Under the pieces are notes generated by a model. It was not told the origin of the DNA, ran no database searches, and saw only the letters and a list, made by a program, of their open reading frames with translations. Shown here in pieces: positions 19,557 through 28,641 of a stretch of DNA of 64,000 nt. Position 1 is the stretch's first letter. The number at the start of each line of letters is the position of its first letter. Made by a program: the position numbers and the translations under genes. Where the stretch lies: positions 15,397 through 79,396 of the forward strand of contig NZ_BMOS01000015.1 in assembly GCF_014647195.1 (NCBI RefSeq). Reading direction: 5' to 3'. This stretch comes from Oceanobacillus indicireducens (GTDB lineage: Bacteria; Bacillota; Bacilli; Bacillales; Amphibacillaceae).

Positions 19557-19675
19557 TGCACGCTCTAGGGGGTAGGTTAGCGCACGATAATCCTACAAAC
19601 TCGCACACCGCTCTGGAATTGCACACGATAACCGTATGAATTCGCACGACTCCCGAGAATAGCATACGAACGAAG
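19557..19675. repeat. Degenerate tandem GCACGA-type repeat, about 21-base period
   Basis: GCAC (or GCAT) cores occur at 19558, 19582, 19603, 19621, 19644 and 19662, spaced 18-24 bases, often followed by ACGATAA or CG and preceded by AAT/TTC. The units are diverged, so this is an eroded intergenic repeat rather than a CRISPR array. Confidence 0.45.
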
Positions 19676-19747
19676 AATGCAACTTATATATATTGAGAAA
19701 AGAAGCTTTTGATATTCTCACCTATCAAATTAAAAGTTTCTATAATT

Positions 19748-19791
19748 AAAAATACCTTCTAATTCTATTAATAGAATTAGAAGGTATTTTT
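19748..19791. terminator. 44-base perfect palindrome, likely bidirectional terminator
   Basis: The sequence AAAAATACCTTCTAATTCTA and its exact reverse complement meet around TTAATA with A-tract on one side and T-tract on the other. A hairpin with a stem near 20 bp would terminate transcription in both directions and isolate the phosphatase operon from what follows. Confidence 0.7.
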
Positions 19792-20315
19792 GCCTGCATC
19801 CACAGAATATATAATGAAAAAATACGATGAGGTAAGAGGAGGGACTTCTCATCTCGCTTTTTACTTCACTATATACAACTATAAGTAAAGTTATAAATGT
19901 ACTGCATTGAATAGAAAGATTATTATTAAATAATAATAATTTTGGTTATTTTGTCATGAAATTGATTATGGGTCAAGAGGATGGGTATTGTTTAATAACA
20001 TTCATTTCTATTAAAAAGTTGCCATAATAAAAATATTAGTAAGTGTTCCTCTCATCAAGATTTTACTTCTGATTAAGTTGTAGATATTCCTTCTTGGGAC
20101 ATATCTCAGAAAATGAATCCATGTGTCAGTATGAGTGAAAGCATCCATAATCGCTTCAACCTGTTGTTGTTCTTGAAATATACATTTAAAATAAAAATCA
20201 GATGAAAACCTTTTCATTACCGGTATGAAAAATTTTATAGATAGTGGGGTGATTGCTTTTATACAGATTTGTAAATTATACTCCTTGTAAAGGAATATTT
20301 ACAGGGGTGATAAGG

Positions 20316-21071
20316 ATGGATTTAATAGAAGAAGCAGTTAACCAATATTACGAAACGTTTAATGCCACAGATAAGTCGATAGCTTCCTATATTCTGAAGC
20401 ATCGTGGAGCTGTGGAGAAGATGACCATCAGGGAATTGGCTGATGCGTGTCATTCGTCAAAATCAACAGTATCCAGATTTGTTAAGAAGATTGGATTCGC
20501 CGGTTTTAGTGAAATGAAATATGCAATAAAGTGGCAGGAAAAAAAGGAGACGCCGGAAAAGTCTTATAAAAAAAGCCTCATCACCGATATTCAAATGAAT
20601 ATTGAGCAGCTGCAGCATTGGAACTTTGAGGAAATATGCAAAGCAATCGAATCGTCTAATCGTTTATTTGTATACGGGACAGGAACAGAACAAAAATTGT
20701 GTGCAAATGAACTGAAAAGGTATTTTTGGATACTCAATAAATATGTCCATGTGATTGATGACGAGATGAACTTTCATGTTTTAATGGACGATTTAACCGA
20801 GAATGATTTAATAATTATTATTTCACTTTCAGGTAATACGACTACCATGCTTCCTTTTGCACAGCGAATTGCTGCTAAAAAGATTCCATTGATGTCGATT
20901 ACGGATCTAAAGAATAACAGGCTTGCTCAATTAACTGATTTAAGAATGTATGCGTTTGCTCATCCGCAAAAAAGCCATCTTGCTTTAGAAATTACAACAT
21001 TTTCTACTTTTTTCGTTATGGTTGAGGCGCTATTCCGGTCATATTTAGATTACTTGGAACAGAAAAAGTAA
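20316..21071 (+). CDS. glvR: RpiR family regulator of the maltose-type operon
   Basis: 251 residues from ATG 20316 (AGGGGTGATAAGG ahead); the longer frame from 20253 has no ribosome site. N-terminal HTH_6 (SSKSTVSRFVKKIGFAGFSEM) and C-terminal SIS domain (RLFVYGTGTEQKLCANEL, IIISLSGNTTTM). It precedes a PTS IICB gene and a GH4 phosphoglucosidase, the arrangement of glvR in Bacillus, where the regulator activates maltose genes. Symbol by context. Confidence 0.85.
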   Translation: MDLIEEAVNQYYETFNATDKSIASYILKHRGAVEKMTIRELADACHSSKSTVSRFVKKIGFAGFSEMKYAIKWQEKKETPEKSYKKSLITDIQMNIEQLQHWNFEEICKAIESSNRLFVYGTGTEQKLCANELKRYFWILNKYVHVIDDEMNFHVLMDDLTENDLIIIISLSGNTTTMLPFAQRIAAKKIPLMSITDLKNNRLAQLTDLRMYAFAHPQKSHLALEITTFSTFFVMVEALFRSYLDYLEQKK

Positions 21072-21113
21072 CGACTTTTATCTGTTATTACTTTAGGTTA
21101 GGGGGAAATACAG

Positions 21114-22679
21114 ATGATGCAGAAATTTCAACGGTTTGGAAGCGCTATGTTTGTTCCGGTTTTATTTTTCGCATTTTCAGGAATCGTCATAGGCTTTTCC
21201 ACACTTTTTAATGACCCTCTTATTATGGGCAGTCTTGCAGAAGAAGGCACTGTATGGTCTAAGATTTGGTTCATCATTGAAGAAGGTGCCTGGACAGTGT
21301 TTAATCAAATGCCCCTCATTTTTGCAATGGGCATTCCGGTAGCATTGGCTGCTAAAGCAAATGGCAGAGCGTTGATGGAAACAATTATCATTTTTCTGAC
21401 TTTTAATTATTTCATCAACGCCATGTTAACAAGCTTTCCTGGGTTTTTTAATGTTGATTTCAGCCAAGAGCCAGGCGGTGTCAGCGGCTTAGCTGAGATT
21501 GCAGGGATTAAAACATTAGATACCAGTATTCTTGGAGCAATTATTATATCCGCTATTGCGGTATATTTGCACAATAAATACTATGATACGAAACTTCCAG
21601 ACTATCTTGGTATTTTTCAAGGGTCTGCATTTGTAGTGATTATCGGTTTCTTTGCCATGTTGCCAGTTGCTTTCTTGACTGCTTGGCTTTGGCCTTATAT
21701 TCAAATAGGGATTGCATCCCTTCAAGGCTTTTTGGCTAACGCGGGTAACTTCGGTGTATGGCTCTATATCTTTTTAGAAAAAATTTTATTACCGACAGGG
21801 TTACACCATTTTATTTATGGACCATTTCAATTTGGCCCAGCCATTATTGATGGCGGGACCTATGCCAACTGGGCAGCAAATATGGGTGATTTCGCTCAAT
21901 CTACTGCTTCGTTGAAAGAATTATTCCCAGAAGGCGGATTCGCCATGCAGGGTAATTCCAATATATTTGGCTTGCCAGCTGCCGCTTTAGCTATCTATGT
22001 AACAGCGCAAAAAGGGAAAAGAAAAGTTGTCGCGGGGTTATTAATACCCGCAACCATAACGGCTGTTTTGGCAGGGATTACCGAACCGCTTGAATTTACG
22101 TATATTTTTGTTGCACCATTGCTATTTGCTGTAAAAGCTGTTCTAGATGCTTTTCTGGCTACAACGATGTATATATTTGGCGTCACAGGAAATTTCGGCG
22201 GCGGATTACTGGAATTCATGTCCATGAACTGGATACCGTTATTTAACAATCACTGGATGACCTATTTGATTCAAATCGCCATTGGTGTCGTCTTTTTCTT
22301 TATCTACTTCTTTGTATTCCGTTTTATGATTTTGAAATTCAATATTAAAACACCAGGACGTATGGACGAAGAAGTCAAACTTTATGGGAAAGAGGACTAT
22401 AAAGAGAAGAAATCAGCAGAATCCACAGAAAAGAATCTAGCTGGCGAATATGTTGACCTTCTAGGTGGAAATGAAAATATCGAGCATGTAACAAATTGTG
22501 CTACCCGATTAAGGGTGCTAGTCACAGATCCTGAAAAAATAGCTTCTGATGAGCACTTTAGAAGTCTTGGAGCATCAGGTGTGGTTAAAAACGGGAATGC
22601 TATTCAAGTGATCATCGGACTATCTGTGCAGAATCTCAAAGAGGATGTAGATAATTATCTCGGAAAAGAAACAGAATAA
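21114..22679 (+). CDS. glvC: PTS alpha-glucoside (maltose) IICB component
   Basis: 521 residues. The N-terminal 420 residues form a glucose-superfamily IIC (FQRFGSAMFVPVLFFAFSG, LLPTGLHHFIYGPFQFG, GITEPLEFTYIFVAPLLFAVKA), and the C-terminal 85 residues form IIB with the phosphocysteine in HVTNCATRLRV. No IIA is fused or adjacent, so the IIA domain of another system must supply phosphate, as in B. subtilis GlvC/MalP. Transports maltose or related alpha-glucosides as 6-phosphates. Confidence 0.92.
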   Translation: MMQKFQRFGSAMFVPVLFFAFSGIVIGFSTLFNDPLIMGSLAEEGTVWSKIWFIIEEGAWTVFNQMPLIFAMGIPVALAAKANGRALMETIIIFLTFNYFINAMLTSFPGFFNVDFSQEPGGVSGLAEIAGIKTLDTSILGAIIISAIAVYLHNKYYDTKLPDYLGIFQGSAFVVIIGFFAMLPVAFLTAWLWPYIQIGIASLQGFLANAGNFGVWLYIFLEKILLPTGLHHFIYGPFQFGPAIIDGGTYANWAANMGDFAQSTASLKELFPEGGFAMQGNSNIFGLPAAALAIYVTAQKGKRKVVAGLLIPATITAVLAGITEPLEFTYIFVAPLLFAVKAVLDAFLATTMYIFGVTGNFGGGLLEFMSMNWIPLFNNHWMTYLIQIAIGVVFFFIYFFVFRFMILKFNIKTPGRMDEEVKLYGKEDYKEKKSAESTEKNLAGEYVDLLGGNENIEHVTNCATRLRVLVTDPEKIASDEHFRSLGASGVVKNGNAIQVIIGLSVQNLKEDVDNYLGKETE

Positions 22680-22798
22680 CGATAAATGCTTTTTAAAATA
22701 TGAAAAACAAAACATTGCCAAAGAAGAGATTTCTATCTGATATTTCGATGAAACAATTTCTAAATTAAAAAGTTTAATCATGTACTGGAGGAGTAAGA

Positions 22799-24124
22799 AT
22801 GAAGGATAATTTAATCATAACCATTGCCGGCGGCGGGAGTACCTACACCCCAGGTATTATTTCTGCGCTACTAAGTAATAGCAGTAAATTTCCTATTACA
22901 GAGATACGGTTATATGATATCGACCAAAAAAGAAATGAAGATATGAAGTTGATCATCAATCAGTTATTGATTGATAAGGACAGACAAGATATGAAGTTGA
23001 TTGTAACAGAAAAACCAGAAGAAGCATTCACAAATGTGGACTTTGTTTTCTCTCAAATCCGTGTCGGCGGTCTTGCTATGCGGGAGCTGGACGAAAAAAT
23101 CCCGTTAAAATACGATTTGGTAGGCCAGGAAACATGCGGACTGGGCGGTTTTGCATACGGTTTACGCTCAATTAGCGGAATATTGGAGATAGTAGGATAT
23201 GTACAACAATATGCTCCAAATGCCTGGATCCTTAACTACACGAACCCAGAATCTATCATTTCCGAAGCGATACGGAGAAAATATCCTGATGCCAATATGA
23301 TAAACGTTTGTGATATGACCATATCTCTGGAAGAGACCATTGCATCTAACTTTGGCTACAACAGGAAAAACTGGATCCCAACTTATTATGGCCTAAATCA
23401 TTATGGCTGGTATAGCAAAATTTATGATACGTCTTTAAAACGGGATGTTATGCCTGAGATTATTGACAAGCTGCGCCAAGTCAATATGGACGTCGCCGAA
23501 TTTAATGAAGGAGATCAATACTGGGCGAAGACATATCAATTGATGTCAGCCATGGTAAAGTATTTCCCTGAAGCACTGCCTAATAATTATTTAGAGTATT
23601 ACTGGTTCTCTGATGTCATGGTTGAAAATGATGATAAAAACTTCACTAGAGCCAATATGGTAATGGAGGGCCGTGAAGCAAATACACGCAAAATGGCAGA
23701 ACAAATCAGAAATGGAGAAACAGAAGATATTCTGCATTTTAATTTTGGTGAACATGGTAACTATATTGTAGATATAGCTGTGGCTATTTTAAATGATGAA
23801 CCGAAACGTTTTATGGTTATCACACCTAATAAAGGATCGATCCCAAATTTGAGAGAAGATGCGGTTGTAGAAGTTCCTGCATATATCGGCGCAACTGGTG
23901 TAGAACAGCTTGCTTTACATCCCATCAATGACTTTCATAAAGGAATGATGGAAGCACAAGTTGCAGCAGAAAAACTGCTTGTAGATGCATTTTTTGAGCA
24001 TTCCTATGACAAAGCCTTACAAGCATTTACCTTAAATCAAACCGTACCATCTGCGCGAGCAGCTAAACAAGTCCTTGATGACATGATGGTAGCAAATAAA
24101 GATTATTGGCCTGAACTTCAATAG
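22799..24124 (+). CDS. glvA: 6-phospho-alpha-glucosidase (GH4)
   Basis: 441 residues, usual GH4 length. The NAD-binding loop GGGSTYTPG lies at 11-19, the metal-binding cysteine C171 is in NVCDMT (alpha-type enzymes carry CDM, beta-type carry CN), and the metal-ligand histidine H201 is in GLNHYGW. QETCGLGGFAYGLR is also conserved. The enzyme hydrolyses maltose-6'-phosphate and needs NAD+ and Mn2+. Operon with glvR and glvC; GGAGGAG before ATG. Confidence 0.95.
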   Translation: MKDNLIITIAGGGSTYTPGIISALLSNSSKFPITEIRLYDIDQKRNEDMKLIINQLLIDKDRQDMKLIVTEKPEEAFTNVDFVFSQIRVGGLAMRELDEKIPLKYDLVGQETCGLGGFAYGLRSISGILEIVGYVQQYAPNAWILNYTNPESIISEAIRRKYPDANMINVCDMTISLEETIASNFGYNRKNWIPTYYGLNHYGWYSKIYDTSLKRDVMPEIIDKLRQVNMDVAEFNEGDQYWAKTYQLMSAMVKYFPEALPNNYLEYYWFSDVMVENDDKNFTRANMVMEGREANTRKMAEQIRNGETEDILHFNFGEHGNYIVDIAVAILNDEPKRFMVITPNKGSIPNLREDAVVEVPAYIGATGVEQLALHPINDFHKGMMEAQVAAEKLLVDAFFEHSYDKALQAFTLNQTVPSARAAKQVLDDMMVANKDYWPELQ

Positions 24125-24249
24125 GTTAACTTATCAAAAATAATAGTTTAGAAATATATTTAAAGTAAACCAGAAGCAATCGGTAAATATTCTCTCGCCG
24201 AGAACTTCTGATTCTCCTTTAAGAATAAGAACAAATACTAGCCCAGAAA

Positions 24250-24398
24250 CAGATATACAGTTATATCGATCGTATCGAGCCTTGGTGCGGTATTGCGGAT
24301 TGCATGATACGACGGAAGATTTTAAAGAGAAGTTTGGAGTCAATCGGTTAGAAGCCGGTGAGGTATTCCAGAAGGATTATACGATGACGTTTAAATAA
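24250..24398 (+). pseudogene. C-terminal remnant of a LacX-type aldose 1-epimerase
   Basis: One frame reads IEPWCGIAD at about 24275-24301, a family hallmark, and after a frameshift another frame reads TTEDFKEKFGVNRLEAGE...DYTMTF up to the stop at 24396, which is the end of LacX-like epimerases. The N-terminal two thirds are missing. The last 30 bases and the terminator are nearly the same as those of a second remnant near 34.6 kb. Confidence 0.65.
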
Positions 24399-24444
24399 TT
24401 ACTTAAACTTTATCTGTTGTATATAAAAATATTCACGTAATAAA

Positions 24445-24489
24445 AAACGTGTGAACTTGTGCAAATCAAGTTCATGCGCTTTTTTTATC
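24445..24489 (+). terminator. Terminator of the epimerase remnant (copy 1)
   Basis: AACGTGTGAACTTG pairs with CAAGTTCATGCGCT and is followed by seven T. The same hairpin with few changes recurs at 34650-34699. Confidence 0.65.
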
Positions 24490-24634
24490 TCACCCTTAAA
24501 TTTATCAAGTTTGTATGAAGGTTTCCCTTTATAAAGGGATTATAATACCGGTGACTAAACGGAATATTGTCTCCATAATACAAAAGATAGGCATTAAATT
24601 ATAAATATTTATCCTCTTCCTTGATTTAGACTTC

Positions 24635-25419
24635 ATTGTAAAATGAAATGCAGCAGCTAAAAAATAGAAAGCCATCGTGAAACCACGTATAGTTAAAGTT
24701 GTCCAAAACCATAAACATACAGAGGTAAATCACGATGACTCACTCTCATTCTAACACGAAAAAACGAAGCTTTACACATTTAACTGATATTGAAAGAGGA
24801 CAAATAGCTGCATACAGGGGGCAAGGTTTGTCTTTTAGAGAAATTGGAGAGAAAATTGGACGCGATTACAGTATCCCGAGAATTAAAACGGGGCACAGTC
24901 GAACAAATCGATACCAATCGTAAACCCTACCAGAAATACTTTCCTGACGCTGGTGCACGTGTTTATGAGGAGAACAGAAGAAACGGTGGTGCTCCGACTA
25001 TCTTGATGGCTTCATGGGAATTTATGTTATTCGCTGAGGAGAAAATATTGAAAGACAACTGGTCACCCGACGCGGTGGTGGGCTATGCAAAAAAACAAAA
25101 TACATTCGATTCCGTTCCTTGCACGAAAACCCTATATAATCATTGTCGAACGCATACCAGGTAAGAACGCACCAGCAGTAAGGGAAGCTTTAGAAGGTAT
25201 ATTTCAGGAATACCCAAACGTTCAACAGACATTTATAAGCATCACAGCTGATAACGGATCCGAATTTAGTAAACTTAGCGCACAAGGAAAAGAAATGGGA
25301 ATAGATGTTTATTTTGCGCAATTTGTTGATTGTGTGGACTAGGCCACACAATCAACAAATTGACATAAAAAACCTTATATAGTGGTTTCACATACAGTGT
25401 TGCATTTTAATATTGCAAT
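24635..25419 (+). mobile_element. IS30-family element, internally deleted copy 1
   Basis: Ends are similar inverted sequences: ATTGTAAAATGAAATGCAGC on the left and, read inward from the right, ATTGCAATATTAAAATGCAAC. The enclosed transposase gene is broken. At about 785 bases it is shorter than a normal IS30 element. The left 65 and right 50 bases also occur in the 49.5 kb remnant, showing both derive from related elements. Confidence 0.6.
24735..25342 (+). pseudogene. IS30-family transposase, frameshifted and deleted
   Basis: The N-terminal helix-turn-helix reads FTHLTDIERGQIAAYRGQG with LSFREIGEKIGRD; the frame then shifts near 24870 to one reading TVSRELKRGT...KDNWSPDAVVGYAKKQ, and again near 25150 to one with the DDE-domain piece FISITADNGSEFS. 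Immediately after GIDVYFA the sequence jumps to the last codons FVDCVD and a stop, so the catalytic C-terminus (HPYSxWERGTNE...) is deleted. It cannot encode an active transposase. Confidence 0.85.
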
Positions 25420-25460
25420 TAAGGTGCAAGTTAAAAATATATAATCTTCAAAAAATACTA

Positions 25461-25489
25461 TTGACAACTAAAGTTCTCAGTGGTAATAT
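25461..25489 (+). promoter_or_regulatory. Strong sigma-A promoter of the LacI operon
   Basis: TTGACA at 25461-25466, a 17-base spacer and TAATAT at 25484-25489. The -10 box lies inside the first of three palindromes, so a repressor bound there would block RNA polymerase. Confidence 0.75.
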
Positions 25490-25517
25490 TACCGATAACG
25501 TTACCGGGAACGTTCCC
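25482..25517. promoter_or_regulatory. Three abutting 12-bp palindromes, candidate LacI-family operators
   Basis: GGTAATATTACC (25482-25493, perfect), GATAACGTTACC (25494-25505, two arm mismatch positions) and GGGAACGTTCCC (25506-25517, perfect) follow each other with no gap. The AACGTT core with central CG is typical of LacI/GalR operators. The array overlaps the -10 box and the start of the transcript and is just before the LacI-type gene. Confidence 0.7.
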
Positions 25518-25524
25518 AGAAAGG

Positions 25525-26523
25525 GTGCTTACAATAACTACCATAAAAGATCTTGCAAAATACTTAAATATTTCTGTTTCTACAGTTTCTCGAGCTTTAA
25601 ATAATCATCATGATGTTAATCAAACTACTCGTGAAAATGTATTACAAGCAGTAGAAAAATTAAACTACCGTCCTAATAGTGTGGCTAGAAGTTTAATTCA
25701 TAAAAAAACATACACTATTGGATTAATGGTTCCAGATATCGCTGATCCATTTTTTTCGAGCATTGCAGTTGGTGTGGAACAAACTTTGTCCAATAACGGG
25801 TATCAAGTGATATACGGAAATACAAGTCGAGATTCGCTTAAGGAAAAGCAATTCTTGGAAAGTATACTTGATCGTAAGGTGGATGGAGTTATTCTTACAC
25901 CAAATATTTTGGATCAAGAATCTATTTCTACATTAGAAAAATTAGAAATACCCAGGGTATTGCTCCGTAGAAGAACTCCAGCACTGTTAGACATTCCATT
26001 TATAGATGTGGACCATTATGGGGGAGCTTGCAAAGCAATAAACCATCTTATTTCTAAGGGACATACCAATATCGGTTTTTTAGGAATGGCCTCAGATTCA
26101 TTTACAAGCAATGAACGACTTCGCGGTTATTTAGACACAATGAAAAAACATCAACTAAAAGTCAGCGCAAGAAACCAAAAGACTGCGGGGCGAACTATTG
26201 AATCCGGAAGCTTTGCCATGGAGGCGTTATATCGTGAAAGTCCTGACATAACAGCAGTATTTGCCAGCAATGATTTAATAGGAATAGGTGCTTTAGAATG
26301 GCTTAAAATGGAACAAATAAATGTACCTGAGCAAATGGCTGTTATTGGTTTTGATAACTTAGAAATGTCAGAACTGTATTCTTTTCAGTTAACTACTATT
26401 GCTCAGCCAAGAAAACAAATGGGGCAATTAGCAGCTGAACTATTGTTACGAATAATTAATGAGGAAGAGAATAAAGATTCTATTATTTTAGAAACTAATT
26501 TAATAGAACGGAAAACATGCTGA
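25525..26523 (+). CDS. LacI/GalR family transcriptional regulator
   Basis: About 330 residues: an N-terminal LacI HTH (TIKDLAKYLNISVSTVSRALNNH) and a ribose-binding-like effector domain (TIGLMVPDIADPFFSSIAVG, VFASNDLIGIGALEWL, AVIGFDNLEMSELY). The start is unclear: GTG 25525 touches the AGAAAGGG ribosome site, while ATA 25534 is correctly spaced and gives the canonical beginning x-TTIKD. An upstream GTG at 25480 would lie inside the promoter and is excluded. It probably represses its own operon of HAD phosphatase and ABC importer. Confidence 0.88.
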   Translation: MLTITTIKDLAKYLNISVSTVSRALNNHHDVNQTTRENVLQAVEKLNYRPNSVARSLIHKKTYTIGLMVPDIADPFFSSIAVGVEQTLSNNGYQVIYGNTSRDSLKEKQFLESILDRKVDGVILTPNILDQESISTLEKLEIPRVLLRRRTPALLDIPFIDVDHYGGACKAINHLISKGHTNIGFLGMASDSFTSNERLRGYLDTMKKHQLKVSARNQKTAGRTIESGSFAMEALYRESPDITAVFASNDLIGIGALEWLKMEQINVPEQMAVIGFDNLEMSELYSFQLTTIAQPRKQMGQLAAELLLRIINEEENKDSIILETNLIERKTC

Positions 26524-26538
26524 GGAGGGAGGAATGTT

Positions 26539-27351
26539 ATGAGCAATGCAAAAAACTTATTGGTTTCAGATTTAGATGGGACATTATTAGATTCTAAACA
26601 GCAAATAAGCGCTGAAAATCTGGAAGCCATTTCTACTTTCAAAGAGAATGGTGGCATATTTACTATAGCTACCGGGCGAATGGAAAAAGCTGCTATTCCA
26701 TATATAGAACAACTTGGAATTAATATACCAGTAATATTATATAACGGTGCAATTATTTATGATCCTATTAATAAAAAAAGGATAGTTGAAAAACATTTAA
26801 CTTCACCAGGGAACGTCCTAAGAACGATTAATTCCTTAAGTAAATTTGATAATGTAGCTGTTTTAATCTACCAGGGTGATGAAGTCTATACAATTAAAAG
26901 AAATCATATTGTTGAAAAATATGAGGAAAAAGAAAAAGTTACTTGTCAGCTTTTTTCCGAGAGACAGTTAAAAAATCATATTATAAAAATAATGCTAATA
27001 GCTGAACCAGAAATTTTAAAGAAATTTGAAACAAAGGTAATAGAAGTAGAACATTCATGTGAATTAGTATACTCCGAAAGAAATTATCTTGAAATTCTGC
27101 CAATTGGGATATCTAAAGGAGCTGCTCTAAAGAGACTTCGTTTCATGATTGGAATAGAAAAAGTTAATACCATTTGTGTGGGCGATAATTTAAATGATTT
27201 GCCTATGTTGGAAATAGCTGATAAAGGATTTTTTGTAGAAAATAGTCATAAATTGTTAGTGAAAAATCACTTTTTTAGCTGTGTACATCATAATAAACAT
27301 GCTATAGCTGATATTATTCACAATCATATTTTACCTGTTGAAAAAATGTAA
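26539..27351 (+). CDS. HAD superfamily phosphatase (Cof/IIB subfamily), paralogue of the 17.7 kb gene
   Basis: 270 residues. Motifs: SDLDGTLLDSKQ (nucleophile Asp), TIATGR, SKGAALKRL (Lys) and GDNLNDLPML. The N-terminal 75 residues align without gaps with the HAD protein at 17.8 kb, and VYSERNYLEILP matches IYSEKNYLEILP there. It starts just after the LacI gene with a GGAGGGAGG ribosome site, in an operon leading to a binding protein, TIM-barrel protein, permease and ATPase. Probable sugar-phosphate phosphatase. Confidence 0.9.
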   Translation: MSNAKNLLVSDLDGTLLDSKQQISAENLEAISTFKENGGIFTIATGRMEKAAIPYIEQLGINIPVILYNGAIIYDPINKKRIVEKHLTSPGNVLRTINSLSKFDNVAVLIYQGDEVYTIKRNHIVEKYEEKEKVTCQLFSERQLKNHIIKIMLIAEPEILKKFETKVIEVEHSCELVYSERNYLEILPIGISKGAALKRLRFMIGIEKVNTICVGDNLNDLPMLEIADKGFFVENSHKLLVKNHFFSCVHHNKHAIADIIHNHILPVEKM

Positions 27352-27360
27352 GCGCTACCT
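27346..27360 (+). promoter_or_regulatory. Catabolite-responsive element (cre)
   Basis: ATGTAAGCGCTACCT matches the WTGNAANCGNWNNCW consensus at every position. It overlaps the stop of the HAD gene and lies about 105 bases before the binding-protein gene, so CcpA could act as a roadblock or control an internal promoter. Confidence 0.55.
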
Positions 27361-27466
27361 TTATTGAAGAGAAAGGATAGCTGGGAAATATTAAATCCCT
27401 TTGACAAAAATAATTTAAGCTGTTTCAAGCCAACCATATCTAAAAAGAAAAAGAGGAGGTTTATGA

Positions 27467-28636
27467 ATGAAGAGTAAAAATATTTTTTTAGTAATGATAG
27501 GCGTGTTTTTGTTGACTGTATTGGGAGCTTGTGGTGGGGATAATGAGAGTTCAAATGCTCAAGGGGCTTGGAAAGAAAACGCAAATTTAGATGCTGAAGA
27601 ATCAATGGATGATTTATACGAAAAAGCAAAAGAAGAGGGAGAATTAGTCGTATATGCTCAATCTTCTGCAACTGAACAAACAGTAAATAGTTTTAAAGAA
27701 GAATACCCAGATATCAACGTATCGGTTACAAAGGTTAGTTCAGTAGATATGTTGGAGAAAATAAGGCTTGAAAATGAAGGAGATGTTCAAGGGGCTGACG
27801 TGGTAGTAGGTAAAGATTCGAATGGTTTTTGGAAAAATGAATTATTAGATAACCATATGCTTCACAGTTATCACCCGAATCATATTGCTGATAATTTAAT
27901 CAGTCCTTATGACCAATATAAGGGACTTCCAATTATTACGGAGGTTATTACAGTTATGTATAACTCGGATGCAAATGATAATCCTCCTATTGAATCATGG
28001 TGGGATTTGACCACTCCGGAATGGCAAGGCAGAGTTACCATGAAAAATCCATTAGAGGCTGCCGATATCCAGGATCTATTTTTAACAATGATTCAACATT
28101 CGGATGAAATGGAAGCTGATTATGAAGAGACTTTTGGCGAAAAGCTTGAGTTAAATGGAACAGAGAATGCTGGTTATGAATTTGTTAAACGGTTATTAGA
28201 TAATGATGTGGTCTTAATGAGTTCAATGGGAGATTCTGTAGATGCGGTAGCCAGTTCCACAAGCTCTGAGCCACCTATAGTTATTGCGTCGTCGGTTAAA
28301 CTGCGTGATGTAGAAAGTGATGGTTTACCAATACAGATGGTTCACGATATTACACCGAAAGTATCCGTTCCGGGTACAACATCAGCTTTTATTATTGACG
28401 GTACTCCTAATGTAAATTCTGCTAAGCTTTTTATTCAGTGGATAGCAGGTGGAGATGATGGAACAGGAGCAGGCTTTACACCATTTAATAATCCAGGTAC
28501 TTTCTCTACTAGAGAGGATATCGAGCAAGATTTTGATGTACCAGGATTAGAACAATTAGATCTTTGGGAAGAAGATGTTGACTATTATTATCAAAATGTA
28601 AATGAACTTAGGGACTTTCTAATCCAAACATTATAA
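27467..28636 (+). CDS. ABC transporter substrate-binding lipoprotein (FbpA/AfuA/PhnS type)
   Basis: 389 residues with a lipoprotein signal ending VLGAC (C22). Binding-protein elements: GELVVYAQSSATEQTVNSF, GADVVVGKDSNGFW, ITVMYNSDAN, WDLTTPEWQGRVTMKNP, TSAFIIDGTPN. It is longer and more diverged than the two binding proteins at 12 and 16 kb but is of the same fold type and is linked to the same kind of fused permease and ATPase. Confidence 0.85.
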   Translation: MKSKNIFLVMIGVFLLTVLGACGGDNESSNAQGAWKENANLDAEESMDDLYEKAKEEGELVVYAQSSATEQTVNSFKEEYPDINVSVTKVSSVDMLEKIRLENEGDVQGADVVVGKDSNGFWKNELLDNHMLHSYHPNHIADNLISPYDQYKGLPIITEVITVMYNSDANDNPPIESWWDLTTPEWQGRVTMKNPLEAADIQDLFLTMIQHSDEMEADYEETFGEKLELNGTENAGYEFVKRLLDNDVVLMSSMGDSVDAVASSTSSEPPIVIASSVKLRDVESDGLPIQMVHDITPKVSVPGTTSAFIIDGTPNVNSAKLFIQWIAGGDDGTGAGFTPFNNPGTFSTREDIEQDFDVPGLEQLDLWEEDVDYYYQNVNELRDFLIQTL

Positions 28637-28641
28637 AAAAT

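Larger units (their letters stand above)
19420..20315. other. Gene-free region with degenerate GCAC repeats and a long palindrome
   Basis: About 900 bases without a gene. It holds a degenerate repeat at 19557-19675 and a 44-base palindrome at 19748-19791, listed separately. A minus-strand frame at 20011-20217 has no ribosome site or family resemblance. The right end carries the ribosome site of the next RpiR gene. Confidence 0.6.

Noticed and set aside
19557..19675. CRISPR array
   Set aside because: The units are too short and too diverged, spacing is irregular and no cas gene is present.
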